44,132 nucleotides of DNA from IMG/VR virus record IMGVR_UViG_3300037493_001428, positions 1 through 44,132 of that record. One strand, given 5' to 3'. Shown one piece after another: positions 16,025 through 28,100 of the stretch; the stretch's first letter is position 1; each line of letters opens with the position of its first letter. The translations under genes and the position numbers were made by a program. This DNA comes from a virus. Under the pieces are notes generated by a model. That model ran no database searches. It saw only the letters and a list, made by a program, of their open reading frames with translations, and was not told where the DNA came from.

Positions 16025-19000
16025 ATGGTAGCTAAATTTTTAAAAATTGCAGGTGTTAAAACTACAAAACAGTTTTACAAAAAGTATCCAAGTGAAGAAG
16101 CATTCTTCAAAGCACACCCTGAAGCTAAGACATTAGTTAAGAAGGCACAGGTGGGCACATACATTGGAGGAAATGGTCCTTTGGCAAATCCTGAGATGAT
16201 TGATTTCAAAGAATATTACGATAAAGCAGATTATACTGTTACAGGTATGACTCAAGATATGCGTAATGAAGAAGAACTAAGACAGACCCAATTAGAAGCT
16301 GCTAAGAAAGATGCAGAAGGAGAAGATGGAGGAGGTGCTGCTGGTGGTCTAGACATGGGTCAAATTATGCAGGTGGCACAGATGGCTGCTGCAAGAAAAG
16401 GCTATAACATTCCTAGAGCTCAAGAAGGTATCTCAATAGATGATTTTGGTGATGAAGATAATGGATATGCTTTTGAGGGTGGACCAGATGCTAATGCTGA
16501 GAGAATGAACAACACTTTAGATACAGTTGGTAAATTTGCTCCTTTAGCAGGAAAAGCTTTTGAAATAATAGACATGTTCAAAGCGCAAGATGAAGCTTTA
16601 CATGCTGCTCAACAAATGGAGGATGTTAGTAAACTAGCATTGCAAGCATCTGGTACAAGACCTGAACAAAAAGAAAGAAAATATATGCGTCCTGAAGACA
16701 TGGTTAATTCAGGTTCTAAGTTTTTTCCTGTATTTGGAGTGGGTACAAAAATAGGAAAGAATGGAGCATTGATTGGAGGTAATCCAACAGAAGTGCAAAA
16801 CTTATATTCACAAGGAAGTATTTATGATGATCTTGGATATAGCTACACATCTTTGAATAACAATGAAGATAATGTAAAAACATATAGAGGTGGAGGATAT
16901 ATTAATAAAGCTCAGAGAGGTTATGCAATAGATGATGATGACTCAACATGGAACTCTGGCGAAAACTGGTTTGATCGTCAGTCACAATCTTTATCTGATA
17001 GTAAGTTTGGAAAGTTCTCAGAAAAAAGTGGGCTAACTTCTATTGCACCAAGATTAGCAAGTATGGCAACTGGTAATGATGCAGGAGGAAATTTAGGTGG
17101 AACTATTGGTGGACTTGCAGGAAGTGCATTTGGTCCAATAGGTTCTATGGTTGGAAGTACTGCTGGTACATTAATTGGTTCAGTGTTTGATAAGAGTGCT
17201 GAAAGAACAAAAGGAGCACAAAAACGAACAATGAATAATATTAGTGGAGTAGCAATGAATAATGCTGCTCCTGGAATATATGCTCAATATTCTTCTGTTA
17301 CAAGAAATGGAGGCAATGTTCCTTCTTATGAAGAAGGTGGCAATTTAACTAACCCACAATTGATTACACAGTTTGGAGGACTTAGTGGAAAACAAGTGTA
17401 TGACTATGCTCATGAAGGAATGCAATCATTACGTTCAGGAGGACATTTGAAAGATTCAAGATACACTCCTGTAAGTAATCGTGGATTAGAAACTATGGCA
17501 TTAGGTGGTGAACTTCAAACTACTTGGGGTGGTGGTGTAAGAACTCTTTCTCAAAATCCATATGCTGATGGTACAGGAGAAATGGTTAAGTTTGATGGTA
17601 ACTCTCACGATGAAACAGATAGAAGTGGTAACACTGGCATTGGTGTTAAGTATGGAAAAGGAAGTGATTCATATACAGACTATGCAGAATATGGTACAGA
17701 AAATGCTGATGCTGATGTAGAGGTAGAAGAAGAACCAGGATTTGAAATAGTTGATCCTAAAACAGGAGAAAAAACATTACAAATATTAGGAGATCGTAAA
17801 TTATTAAACAGTATTGTATCTCATTTAAATGATCCAGATGTGAATGAACTTGTAAATAAATATGGTAAGAATAGAAAGTTCAAACATATTGGAGAAGACA
17901 TAGGTAAAAGAGAAGCAAAAGCAAGTGAGGCTGCACAAAAAGCAGCTGAAGAATTAAGTAACTTTGAACTTACTAGTGTATACGATAAACCAAAATTGTA
18001 TGCTTTGCAAGCTAAAGTTCTTGGTAACAATATGAAACTTAAAGAGTTTGCTGCTGATAGAAAACTATCTTCTATTGTTCAGAATTCAATTAATGAAGTT
18101 GCTGATGAATCTAAAGAATATTTTGGTGCACCTCTTGATATTGAATCTATATCAAAAGGTAAAGTTAAATGGGACACTGATGATTTAAACTTCACTTCAA
18201 ATGCTAAAAAAGGAATCTCGTTAAGTGAAAATGAAGAAGGAGATCCTAAAATGACTGCAGCTCAAGCTAAAGATAAAGGATATGTGAAGGTGAATGGTAA
18301 ATGGAAGAAAACCAAAAAAGGTAAAGCTGCTACAACTAAAGAAGAAATAGTTCATCATGATGCTGTTCCAGGAGTAGCAGGTCGTGCTGCTGTACCAGGT
18401 AAGAAATATACACCTAATGAGAATGCATGGTGGAGAAGTCTTACTCCTGCACAAAAAGCAGCACATAATGCAAAAGTTAAAAAGATGATTGCTACAAGTC
18501 CTGAGTATACAGGAACTCCTGCAGTTGCTGAAGTAGCTGCTAAACCTGCATATGATGAAGTGGTAAAAACTGTTGTTCCAGGAACTGCTGATACAACAGA
18601 AGAAGCAGATGTACAAGAAGAACAATTTAAACCTGTTGATTATAAGAGAAGTAAGTTAATGGATATTGCAAATATGATTTTGCCATTCTTGAGACCTACA
18701 GATCAAGAGCCTCTTGATGCTAATCAATTGTTAGGAGAGATGTATGCTCTTTCTAATAATCAAGTGGAACCTGTACCTATGCAATCTTTCCAACCTGAAC
18801 TTGGAACTCCTTATGATATTTCCTACCAAGATATATTAAATGCAAATCAAGCTGACTATAGATCAGCACAAAGACTAACTGAAGGTAATCCTGAATATCA
18901 AGCAATCCTTAATGCTCAGAAATATGCAGCTAATGAGAAAGTTCTTGGTGAGCAGTTTAGAGCTAATCAAGCTATGAAAGATAAGGTGTATGGTGAGAAT

Positions 19001-19462
19001 AGAAATCTATTGAACCAATCTAAACTTCAGAACATTTCAATGTTTGATGCACAAGCTCAGAGAATGTCAGAAGCTGTTTCTAATACTAAAGCTACAGCAC
19101 AGGCTGCGTTGAATTCTATGTCTGATAAAGTAGCTAAGAACAAGTTAGAAAATAAAACTCTTGGTGTATATGAGAACATGTACAACTACAGATATGATCC
19201 TTCTGGTAGAGCTATTAACATGAACCCATTCTTTCAACCAAACATTGGTAATGCTGGAAGTAAAGTACCAGTGTATGATGCAAAAGGAAACCTGAAAGGA
19301 TATCAAGACATAGGTAGCGATAAAGGATACAAACCTATTGAAGATGATACCACTGAGGAAGATAAAGAAACTAAGACAGATGCTACAAAATCAAAGTATG
19401 GCAAAGCTGTTACTAAGAACAATAAAAACAGTTCAATACTAAAAGCTCTAAGAAATTTATAA
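16025..19462 (+). CDS. Cargo/ejection protein with glycine-zipper segment
   Basis: A 1,145-residue protein that I recognise by pattern as a conserved crAss-like internal protein. The N-terminus (FYKKYPSEEAFFKAHPEA, KKAQVG) is a short helical module often found at the start of such cargo proteins. Residues about 355-392 form a glycine zipper (GGTIGGLAGSAFGPIGSMVG) that could insert in a membrane. A Gly-Gly-rich stretch (about 425-520; GGNLTNP, ALGGELQTTWGGGV) leads into GTGEMVKFDGNSHDET and GIGVKYGKG. A charged helical region spans about 590-720. The C-terminal part from about 900 (ALSNNQVEPVPMQSFQPELG, AQRMSEAVSNTKAT, YENMYNYRYDP) is long-helical and highly characteristic. Inference: it helps form the ejection conduit across the cell envelope. 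It starts 11 bases after the amidase-bearing gene and is followed by a real intergenic gap. Confidence 0.68.
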   Translation: MVAKFLKIAGVKTTKQFYKKYPSEEAFFKAHPEAKTLVKKAQVGTYIGGNGPLANPEMIDFKEYYDKADYTVTGMTQDMRNEEELRQTQLEAAKKDAEGEDGGGAAGGLDMGQIMQVAQMAAARKGYNIPRAQEGISIDDFGDEDNGYAFEGGPDANAERMNNTLDTVGKFAPLAGKAFEIIDMFKAQDEALHAAQQMEDVSKLALQASGTRPEQKERKYMRPEDMVNSGSKFFPVFGVGTKIGKNGALIGGNPTEVQNLYSQGSIYDDLGYSYTSLNNNEDNVKTYRGGGYINKAQRGYAIDDDDSTWNSGENWFDRQSQSLSDSKFGKFSEKSGLTSIAPRLASMATGNDAGGNLGGTIGGLAGSAFGPIGSMVGSTAGTLIGSVFDKSAERTKGAQKRTMNNISGVAMNNAAPGIYAQYSSVTRNGGNVPSYEEGGNLTNPQLITQFGGLSGKQVYDYAHEGMQSLRSGGHLKDSRYTPVSNRGLETMALGGELQTTWGGGVRTLSQNPYADGTGEMVKFDGNSHDETDRSGNTGIGVKYGKGSDSYTDYAEYGTENADADVEVEEEPGFEIVDPKTGEKTLQILGDRKLLNSIVSHLNDPDVNELVNKYGKNRKFKHIGEDIGKREAKASEAAQKAAEELSNFELTSVYDKPKLYALQAKVLGNNMKLKEFAADRKLSSIVQNSINEVADESKEYFGAPLDIESISKGKVKWDTDDLNFTSNAKKGISLSENEEGDPKMTAAQAKDKGYVKVNGKWKKTKKGKAATTKEEIVHHDAVPGVAGRAAVPGKKYTPNENAWWRSLTPAQKAAHNAKVKKMIATSPEYTGTPAVAEVAAKPAYDEVVKTVVPGTADTTEEADVQEEQFKPVDYKRSKLMDIANMILPFLRPTDQEPLDANQLLGEMYALSNNQVEPVPMQSFQPELGTPYDISYQDILNANQADYRSAQRLTEGNPEYQAILNAQKYAANEKVLGEQFRANQAMKDKVYGENRNLLNQSKLQNISMFDAQAQRMSEAVSNTKATAQAALNSMSDKVAKNKLENKTLGVYENMYNYRYDPSGRAINMNPFFQPNIGNAGSKVPVYDAKGNLKGYQDIGSDKGYKPIEDDTTEEDKETKTDATKSKYGKAVTKNNKNSSILKALRNL

Positions 19463-19493
19463 CTAATCTGATTATAAAGAATTACCAAAACTT

Positions 19494-19512
19494 ATTATCA
19501 GTGTTTGATAAT
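19494..19512 (+). terminator. Hairpin downstream of the cargo gene, possible terminator
   Basis: ATTATCA and TGATAAT form a perfect 7-bp stem with a GTGTT loop, 31 bases after the stop codon. No U-tract follows, so it is at best a weak intrinsic terminator; it could equally be an mRNA-end or processing structure. Confidence 0.35.
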
Positions 19513-19526
19513 CTAATATAATCCAT

Positions 19527-19543
19527 TAAATTTGCTAACCACA
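19527..19543 (+). promoter_or_regulatory. Candidate phage promoter motif (copy 1)
   Basis: TAAATTTGCTAACCACA matches 14 of 17 positions of the motif at 42620-42636 in the other long gap. It lies about 30-50 bases before the ATG at 19575. The Bacteroides consensus (TTTG, about 19 bases, TAnnTTTG) is not met at the right spacing, so a phage-specific promoter or operator is the better guess. Confidence 0.45.
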
Positions 19544-19574
19544 TGTAAACTTTGCATGTACAAAAATAACTACT

Positions 19575-22193
19575 ATGGCCTCATGGACAGATAAAATCCC
19601 TACCTTCAATCCTTATGTTCAGCAATTGCCTGTAGAGGCAATGGTTGAAGTGGGTATGCAGAAGCAAAAGCAATACAATGAAGGGATTCAAAAAATACAA
19701 ACCAACATTGATAATATTGCTGGTCTAGATCTTGTTAGAGATATAGATAAATCTTATTTACAATCTAAGCTTAATCAATTAGGTAATGATACAAAATATT
19801 TAGCTGCTGCTGATTTCTCTGATTTTCAAATGGTTAACTCTGTAACAGGTATGGCTAATCAAATTGGTAAGGATGCTACTGTTCAAAGTGCTGTTGGAAA
19901 TACAGCAAAGTATAGAAGAGAGATGGCACTTGCTGAAAAGTTTAGAAAAGAGGGTAAGTCATCTGCAAATAGAGAATATGATTTAAGTGTAGCTGCTAAT
20001 AGTTGGATGGATAATCCTGATCTTAATGCAGGTTTTTCAGGAAAGGCAAAACAATATCATGATGTAGATAAAAAAGTTTTAGAAGTGATTGGTAAATTAT
20101 CTCCAAAGATTGATATTAAAGACATACCTTATAATGTTATAAAAAACAAAGATGGTAGCATTAACTATAATGGTATTTCTGCTGCAATGCAAAAGATAAC
20201 TAGCAGTGAAATTTCACCAGAACAAATTAGAACTGCTGTAAACTCAATGCTTGATTCAAATGATCTTGATGAACTTGCTTCTCAAGGAAGATATAACTAC
20301 AGAGGATATGGAGTGGAAGAGCTTCAATCATCTGCTACTGCAGGATATGAATCTAGTAAATTACAATATAAAGGTAATTTAGAAAGATTAAAACAACAAC
20401 TACTTACCACTACAGATCTTGGTCAACAAGAAGAGATAAACAAGTCTATCAATTTTTATACAAAGCAATTAGGCGATGGGACTACACCAGGAGAATTACA
20501 ATCTTCATATGAACAACTAGTATCTTCTATTTCTGATAATCCAGATGGAGCTAGATCTATGCTATACAAAAAGAACTGGTTAGATCAAATAGCAAATGGT
20601 TTCCAACACAGAGATGTAAAAGATGAGATTGTAGAAAACCCATTAAGAAAAGATTGGTGGGAAGGCAAGAAGTTTGAATTTGATCAAATCAAAGAAGCTA
20701 ACAATCAGGCATATCGTAAGAGAACTTTGGAACAAGGTGATCGTGCTCTTGATATAAAAGCAATAGAGGCACAAACTAAAGCAGACAAGGATAAAGGAAC
20801 ATATGATCCATTCTTTCAAAATAGTGGAAATCCTTCTACAAGTAATTTGGAGTCAATGAACAATTACCTAAATTATAATTCACAGTTGGCAAGTACAAAT
20901 GATCAAATATTATCATCCCTTGCAAATGGTGCATCTTCATTAACAACAAAGGTTTCACCAGACATTATTAAAACAAACATTGACAAGTATAGAATTGGAA
21001 AGTATGCTCCTAAAACAATGGATGAGAAGAGAATGTTTGATCAATATATCCAGAATCAAAACACTCTTGACACTCAAGCAGCAATGCTTGCTGAAATAGA
21101 AGACCAAGAATATAGAAAACTTACAGGGGATAAGAAAGGATATGAGCAAGCAACTAGTCAACTTTTAAGTAAGAATGGTAATTTTTCTGTATACTCAGCA
21201 GGTACAAAATATACATTCACTCCAAAAGAAGTGTATAATTATTTGAAAAAAGAAAAATCAAAAACAGTTGGTTCATCTGGTAGCTCAATGACTCCTATGA
21301 GCAATATGTCTCAAACTACTTTTACATATGTTGATGATGCTTCTCTTACAAAAAGAGAAAAGTTATTAAAAGCTGCATTTGCTAAAAGATATAATAGTGC
21401 AAATACAAGTACAGGTAATGCTGCAAGTGATCAGTATATCTCTGGAATAAAAACTATAATTAATAGAAATAAACCTGTTGAAACTGCAGTTGCTACAAAA
21501 GTTGCAGATAGACTTTCAACTATTACAGGAGGATTTAAAACAGAACAGTCTGCTTTGAAGTTTAAAGATACAAACTGGAAAGCTAATTTTGCTAGTGATA
21601 TGGCAAACATTGCTTCAGCAGACATGCGAGAAGGTACAGCAGGCAAAGAGTACGATCCAAAGAAAACGCTTGGTTGGTTAACAAAAGATGAGATTGGAAA
21701 TATTGATTTTCAATTCAAACGACAAGGTACTCAATATTATGTACACGTCACCAATAAAAGTGATGATGGAAAGACACAAGTTGTACCAGTTACATTAGAC
21801 TTTGTTAGAAAGAATCAAAGTTTAGGTGAGAATTACCTGACTCCAAATCCAGACTTAGGAGAAGTGACATTAAGAAATAATAAAACTACAAACATATTGA
21901 AAGATTTTAAACATGCACATCTTCCAACAAGTAAGTTTGGTGGAATGAATTCTGTAGGAAATAGAACAGTAACTTTACCAGTTGCTGCAGACTACAATGT
22001 TGGTAATGATGGAAACATTTATGCAGTAATTAAACTTTTAACTAATACAGGAAATTGGTTAGAATTCAATGTTCCATATGCTATAGATAAAAACGAATTT
22101 GAAAGTCAATATCTTCCATCCATGAATGATGGAAAAGTTATAGCTTTATTTAAAACTAAATATCCAAATATTGAACAATTAATTTCTAGATAA
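19575..22193 (+). CDS. Conserved crAss-like cargo protein
   Basis: An 872-residue protein beginning MASWTDKIPTFNPYVQQLP, a start I associate with a conserved internal virion protein lying just ahead of the giant polymerase gene in crAss-like phages. Residues about 20-300 are helical and partly coiled coil (EVGMQKQKQYNEGIQKIQTN, RYNYRGYGVEELQS). Residues about 300-620 remain helical and charged. Residues 620-872 are more mixed, with beta strands near the C-terminus (QYYVHVTNK, NWLEFNVPY). There is no signal peptide, membrane segment or enzymatic motif. First gene after the candidate promoter at 19527, and coupled to the next gene by a TAATG overlap, so the two products are likely made in fixed ratio. 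Function unknown; packaging into the capsid or tail as an ejected protein is inferred from context. Confidence 0.62.
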   Translation: MASWTDKIPTFNPYVQQLPVEAMVEVGMQKQKQYNEGIQKIQTNIDNIAGLDLVRDIDKSYLQSKLNQLGNDTKYLAAADFSDFQMVNSVTGMANQIGKDATVQSAVGNTAKYRREMALAEKFRKEGKSSANREYDLSVAANSWMDNPDLNAGFSGKAKQYHDVDKKVLEVIGKLSPKIDIKDIPYNVIKNKDGSINYNGISAAMQKITSSEISPEQIRTAVNSMLDSNDLDELASQGRYNYRGYGVEELQSSATAGYESSKLQYKGNLERLKQQLLTTTDLGQQEEINKSINFYTKQLGDGTTPGELQSSYEQLVSSISDNPDGARSMLYKKNWLDQIANGFQHRDVKDEIVENPLRKDWWEGKKFEFDQIKEANNQAYRKRTLEQGDRALDIKAIEAQTKADKDKGTYDPFFQNSGNPSTSNLESMNNYLNYNSQLASTNDQILSSLANGASSLTTKVSPDIIKTNIDKYRIGKYAPKTMDEKRMFDQYIQNQNTLDTQAAMLAEIEDQEYRKLTGDKKGYEQATSQLLSKNGNFSVYSAGTKYTFTPKEVYNYLKKEKSKTVGSSGSSMTPMSNMSQTTFTYVDDASLTKREKLLKAAFAKRYNSANTSTGNAASDQYISGIKTIINRNKPVETAVATKVADRLSTITGGFKTEQSALKFKDTNWKANFASDMANIASADMREGTAGKEYDPKKTLGWLTKDEIGNIDFQFKRQGTQYYVHVTNKSDDGKTQVVPVTLDFVRKNQSLGENYLTPNPDLGEVTLRNNKTTNILKDFKHAHLPTSKFGGMNSVGNRTVTLPVAADYNVGNDGNIYAVIKLLTNTGNWLEFNVPYAIDKNEFESQYLPSMNDGKVIALFKTKYPNIEQLISR

Positions 22194-25100
22194 TGGAAAA
22201 CGAAGAAACAATGCTTCCTATCAGTCCACTAACTGAAAACTTTTTACCTACCAATAGAATACTTCCAATGGAAAGTCAAGACGTAGCTCCTTATAGAGGA
22301 GTTAGTCTAGAAAGAAATACAGGTGGTCCAGCTGATAACTTTATGCCTCCTATGGCTAAAGGTGATTCACAGTTACCAGACATGGTGACAACTGGGCAGT
22401 TATATGGAGCAAGAAGATATCCTGTCTATGATGCAAATAAAACAGAGAATGAATTTGCTTATGGACAAACATGGATGGACCAAGCTAGAAATGGTATTCT
22501 TAAAGGTTTAAATCTTACAGCAACAACTGTTGTAGGAGGTTTTGCTACTGTTGGAGGATTGATTGCTTCCCCTTTTACAGGTCGTCTTTCTACTATTTGG
22601 GACAATCCTTTAATGAATGAGTTGGACAAATGGAATGAAAAAGTAGATAATGAATATCTTCCTAATTATTATACAGATGCTGAGAAGAATGCTGAATGGT
22701 ATTCTAGAGATAACTGGTGGACACCCAACTTCTTATTTGATAAAGTAATTAAGAACTCAGGATTTGCTGTTGGAGCAATGATTTCTGGTAATATTGCTAA
22801 TGCTGCATTCAAAGGATTGGGTGCTCTTGCAGGAGCATTGGCTAGTGAAGGAGCTATTGCTGCTGAAGCATCACAGTCATTTAAACTATTTTCTCCATTA
22901 TTAAAAAATACAGCACGAGCTTTTTCTAATGGTAAAAACGTTGAAGCTGCACAACTTCTTAAGAGTGAAATAACTTCTATTGCTGATGCTACACAAAGAA
23001 CATCAAAGATGGCTGAGATTGCAAAGCAAGGAAATCTTTTTGCAAAGATCAATGATGCAGGAAGAAGAACAGCAATTGCTACATACTCATCTGCAGGAGA
23101 AGCTTCGTTTGAAGCATTGCAAACTTCAAAAGAATATAGAAACAATCTTATTGAGAAGTATAAAGCAGAACATGGTGGAGAAGAACCAAAAGATGCTCAA
23201 TTAGAATACATTAATGAGCAAGCAGATGTCGTAGGTAAAACTTCATTCCTTGGTAACTTAGCCATCTTATCTATTACAGAGAATGCACAACTTAATAAAT
23301 TATTAGGAAGTTCATATGCTGCAGACAAACAAGCTGCAAATAGTTTGTTTGGAGAAGTAGATGATGTTCTATTGAAAGCAGATAAATATGTAGCAAAGAC
23401 TCCCACTACAAAGTTTGGTAAGTTATATGATAAAGTTACAGGTGTAGGTAAGTATTTCTTTGATCCTAAAGAGGGAGCTCAGGAGATTGCTCAATATGCT
23501 TTACAAGTAGGTACAAAAAACTATTGGAACAAGGCTCATGAAACAGATGATGCTGATGCTTGGGTAGATGGGGCACTTTATGGAATGTTTGGAAAAGATG
23601 AAGCTGGTGAAGGAGTTGGTGCATTTGTTTCTAAAGAAGGTATGGAAGGTGGATTTATTGGTGCACTTACTGGTGGTGGTATGCAAGCCTTTTCAAACTA
23701 TGGACAAGGTAAAGCTAAAAGAGAAAATACAAATAAATTTTTAGAACAACTTAATGATGCTCCTACATTTAAAGAAGCATTTAAAGATAGAATTGATTCT
23801 GCAAATAGAGGTGTGGTACTTCAACAACAACAACAGTCTGCTGTTATCCAAGGAGATAAATTAGAAGCAAAAGATCTGAATACAGATTTAATGCATAACT
23901 ATTTAGCTCCACGTATTAAGTATGGTAGATTTGATATGGTGATGGATGATCTTGCAGAGTTGAAACAAATGGGAATGTCAACTGAAGGACTTAGTGAACT
24001 TATAAATCAAGGAGTTGCTAACACTAATGATACAGTGCAGTCTTTTCAAACTAGACTTTCTAATTTTGAAAATGTAGCAAAAAATACTCAAGAGATATTT
24101 AAGTTTAATGACTTAGCATATAGTGGGGAAGTTTTAAAAGATAAAGATGGTGTGCCAATTTTAAAAGATGGTAAACCACAAAGAAAATATACATCTGCTG
24201 CAATTATGCAGATGAACTATGCTGCTGCAAAAGTAGCTGATTATGATCTTCGTATTCCAGAAGTATCTATGGGACCTATTAGTGCAGGTGTTCTTGTACA
24301 AGATATTATAAATCAAGAGCTTACAGATCCTAAATCTAAAGCACTTGAAACTGAGGTGGCTAAGATTAAATCAAGTAAAGAAGTTAAAGCCAAAGAGACT
24401 GCTCAACAATTAACAGACGTTGTTGAGATGTCAATGAGAAGAAAACAATATCTTGATGAGTACAATGACATCATTGCTGCTCCACAGAAATATGCTGATG
24501 CTAGAGAAGAGTTTATAAAAAACTTAACAGCTTCTGGACAAGTTCCTGGACAAGCTCCTGAAACAATTACTATCAAAACAAAACTTGGTGATAGAGACAT
24601 TGAGATTGGAACTGATTACTTCTTAGGAAAAGTTGTTGAATATGATAAACAAGGTAGACCTGTAAATCGTGCACCTATTGTTAGAATTCTTGGAGAAGAA
24701 GATGGTAAAATTAAAATGCAGGATGTTAAAACTGGAGAAATAACTTTAGTTAGTCCTGATGCAATTGAGGATTACAAACTTGGTAAAGTTAGTGATGCTA
24801 CACAAAAAGATATTTGGATTAATAATAACTGGAATACAGTATTTCAACATAGAGGAATTAAAAATAAAAAAGGTCTTCCTATTGAAGGACGTATAGAGAA
24901 TCATCCTAAACAAGGAATGATGTACTTTGTATATACAGATGATAGAGGAAGAGTTCAAAAAATTCCTGTAAAGAATTCTGACTTTGTAGCTAAAGAAGGT
25001 TACAAGCGAGGAATGATTGCTCCTAAACAAAAACTTGTTGCAACAGAACAACAAACATTGGAGAAAATCTTTTCTGCAAAAGAGAGAGCAGCTCAGTCAT

Positions 25101-28100
25101 TAAGAGAGCAAGCTATTCAAGCACGTAATGAAGTTATCTTAGAACTATATGATGAGAGTGTTCAACGTATAGAAGATATAAACAAAGAGCTTGATAAAAC
25201 TCAAAACTCAATTGAGAGTGTTGAAAAACAATTAGCAGAAGAAGTTGCAAAGATACCTAGCACTAAGAAAGGTGTTCCTAGCAAAAGAGTTGCTAAAGCT
25301 CTTAGACAAACTATTGATGCATTAGGAAAAAGTCTTGAGAGTCTTAGAACTATAGAAGCTGATTTACAATCTGAAAGAGAAACTGTAGAAGCTAGTCTTC
25401 CATACATTCAATCTTTCATTGATGAATTAACTGAGGCTCCTGAAGATAACAATGATCTTATTGCAAAACTAAAAGGTGATGTTTCTATATTAAAAGATTT
25501 AGCTAAGATTACTACTGAGTCTATTGAGAAGATTGGTGAGTTGTACAAAACAGCTGAGAGTTTATTACAAGATGCTCTTGAAGAATTGAATGACTTTATC
25601 AAAGAGCTTAAAGAGAAGAATCCTAACATGCCTATTTTTATAGAAGACTTACAGGCTAATGTAGAAAGATTTTTAGGAGAGCAAGGAGCTGAACAATATA
25701 TACAAGATAGATTAGGATTTACTAATCAAGTGAGAGAGTTTGAAGATCAGATAACTGATCTTGAGAACTATCTAGAACTTCCAGGTCTTACAAAGAATGC
25801 AGATAAACTTAGACAAAGTCTCTCAGAGTTAAAAGAAGGACTACAAGCATTCAGAGGAGAGCAAGCTGCTAAAGAAGCAATTATTGAGAAGTTTGAAGCA
25901 TACATTGAGAAAGAGAAACAAAAGAAAGAAGAGGAAGAAAAGGTTGCTAAGAATAAAAAGATTCAATCAGAACTCTTAGGAACAGCAGATTCCAATGCTA
26001 TTCAGAACGAGAAGTCTGATGGTACATTTGAAAGTGATGATAAGAAACCTAACAGCATAATTCCTGAAGCAACTATAACTACTGGTGATAAACCTCACGC
26101 TGTTAGATCAAATGCTTTTGGAGCAAAGATGAATTCATTTGAGAATAGAGATGAAGTTCGTGGTGTACACATCACTTCTAAAAATGAAGATGATCTTATT
26201 CCAGGACTTACAGATCATTTAAGAAAAGATGATGATGATGTAGTAGATCAAGAGATTGATGGAGATAAAATCATTGCATTGGTGATGGTTGATAGCGAAG
26301 GTAATCTTCTCGATGTCAATGGTAAAAAGATTGAACCAATACGAGAAGGTGAAACTAAAGAACAATATGATCAAAGAGTTTTAGACACAGCCATCTATCA
26401 AGTTATGCCATTGGAGAAACTTCAATGGGGTCCTAAGTATGGAAATAAATCTATGTTTAGAGAAGGAACTTCTGAACAATACAAAGATGAAGTTCGTAAG
26501 AAATATGCAGCTTGGAGAAATGAAACATTAGAGCAATCTAATGTTGGTCCTCTTCATACAGTTGATGCATCTTTTGGTAGAGGGGAAATGGTACAGATAG
26601 AAGATGAGAAAGGTAATTTGAAAAATGATTACACTGCTAAAACATCTGTACAAAGTGCTGGGCTTATATCAGAAGAAGATCTTGCAACCACTCCTTTAAT
26701 TCACATTCCTAAAACAAATGCCACTGCTGCCAAGAAAACCACGTCATTTAAAAATGCACTTGGTCAAGTTTTCTTGGAGTTATCAAATGGATTTGTAAAA
26801 CTTAGAAACAGACAACATAATGAGAAAGAAGCTAAGGTGATTTTTGATTCATTAGTGATGCTTTCTAAATACATGATGGATAAATCAAAAGGTCTTAAGA
26901 GTGATGAGGCAGTACGTCTTCTTACATTCTTGAAGTCTTCTGTATATTGGGGTATTCCTGAGACACAACAAAAGGTTAGAAAAGCTGCAGGATACAATAG
27001 TATATTCTTTGAAAGAGATGCTGACACTGGAAGAATGATGTTGAACCTTTCTGGTAAAGGAATGGATTTTGTATTTACACCATCAGGTCTTTTGGAGAAC
27101 GAGGATACTATCCTTGGTATGTTAGAAGGAATGTACAAAAACGTAAACTCCTACATGACACAAAACCTAAATGAGTCATACGAAGAAATAACAGGTATTG
27201 GTCCTGATGGAGAAGTTAAATCTAACATATGGCCTAACTACCAAACATACTTACTTTCAAATAAGAATGCTAATGGTTCAGAGAGAGCAGCTGATGAAAT
27301 CCCTGTTACAACATTACTCAGACCTTTAGAAGGAGAGAATGATGTTAATAGAAAGAACATCTATTTCTTTACAACAGATAATGCAGATACATTTGCTACA
27401 ACTGTTTCTCCAGAGAAAGCTGCACCAGCTGTAATCACTCCAGGAATGCCAAAAGCAGCACCTGCTCCTGCTGCTGTTAAAGATGGTAAACAAGTTTTAA
27501 TTGATAATATACAAGCTAGAAAAAAAGCAGTACTTGCTAATGCAAAAACTGAAGAAGAGAAAGCTAAAATTAATGAGGACACTAATCAACTTTTAGAGAT
27601 TATAAACAATGCAAAAGTTGGAATCCCTGGACAATTTGTATTAGATGGTGAAACACTTAATATTCAGATTGGTAATACAGGAAACATGATTGTGTTTACA
27701 GCTGAATCAGGAATCACTGCAGAGAACTATAACGATAAGATTAAAATCAAACCTGCACTTGGTGATGTTATGAATATTGTTGAGATAGTGAAGAAACAAC
27801 TTAACATAGATCAAGCTGGAGCAGTTGATAACATAAAGAAAAGTTTAGCAACTGTAGTTGCTCAACAAGAAGCAGCTCCTGTAGTTGCTCCTGCACCTTC
27901 TCAAGAAGAGTTTGATGAATATGAACCATATGTAGAACCAGCGTTTGAAGAAGGTGTACAAGGTGGAATTGATCAAGCTAGTCAGAATGCAGGTAAGCCT
28001 ATTAGCAATTCAGTTAAGTCAATTATAAATTCAAAAAGAAAACCTAGTTCTAAAAAAGCTAGACGTGAAGTAATTGTACAAGATTTAAACAAATTCAAAA

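Larger units (their letters stand above)
19463..19574 (+). other. Intergenic regulatory region between tail/cargo and RNA-polymerase operons
   Basis: One of only two gaps of more than 100 bases in the window. In order it holds a perfect 7-bp hairpin (19494-19512), a 17-base motif shared with the other gap (19527-19543), and a CATGTA direct repeat (19542-19547 and 19555-19560) before the ATG at 19575. Confidence 0.6.

Noticed and set aside
19531-19554. Host-type Bacteroides promoter (TTTG / TAnnTTTG) before the 19575 gene
   Set aside because: TTTG and TAAACTTTG are present, but the second box has one base too many and the spacing is about 11 rather than about 19 bases.
25021-25960. Tape-measure protein reading of the coiled-coil region
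   Set aside because: It is part of the continuous polymerase frame, and the neck and muzzle genes point to a short-tailed phage without a tape measure.
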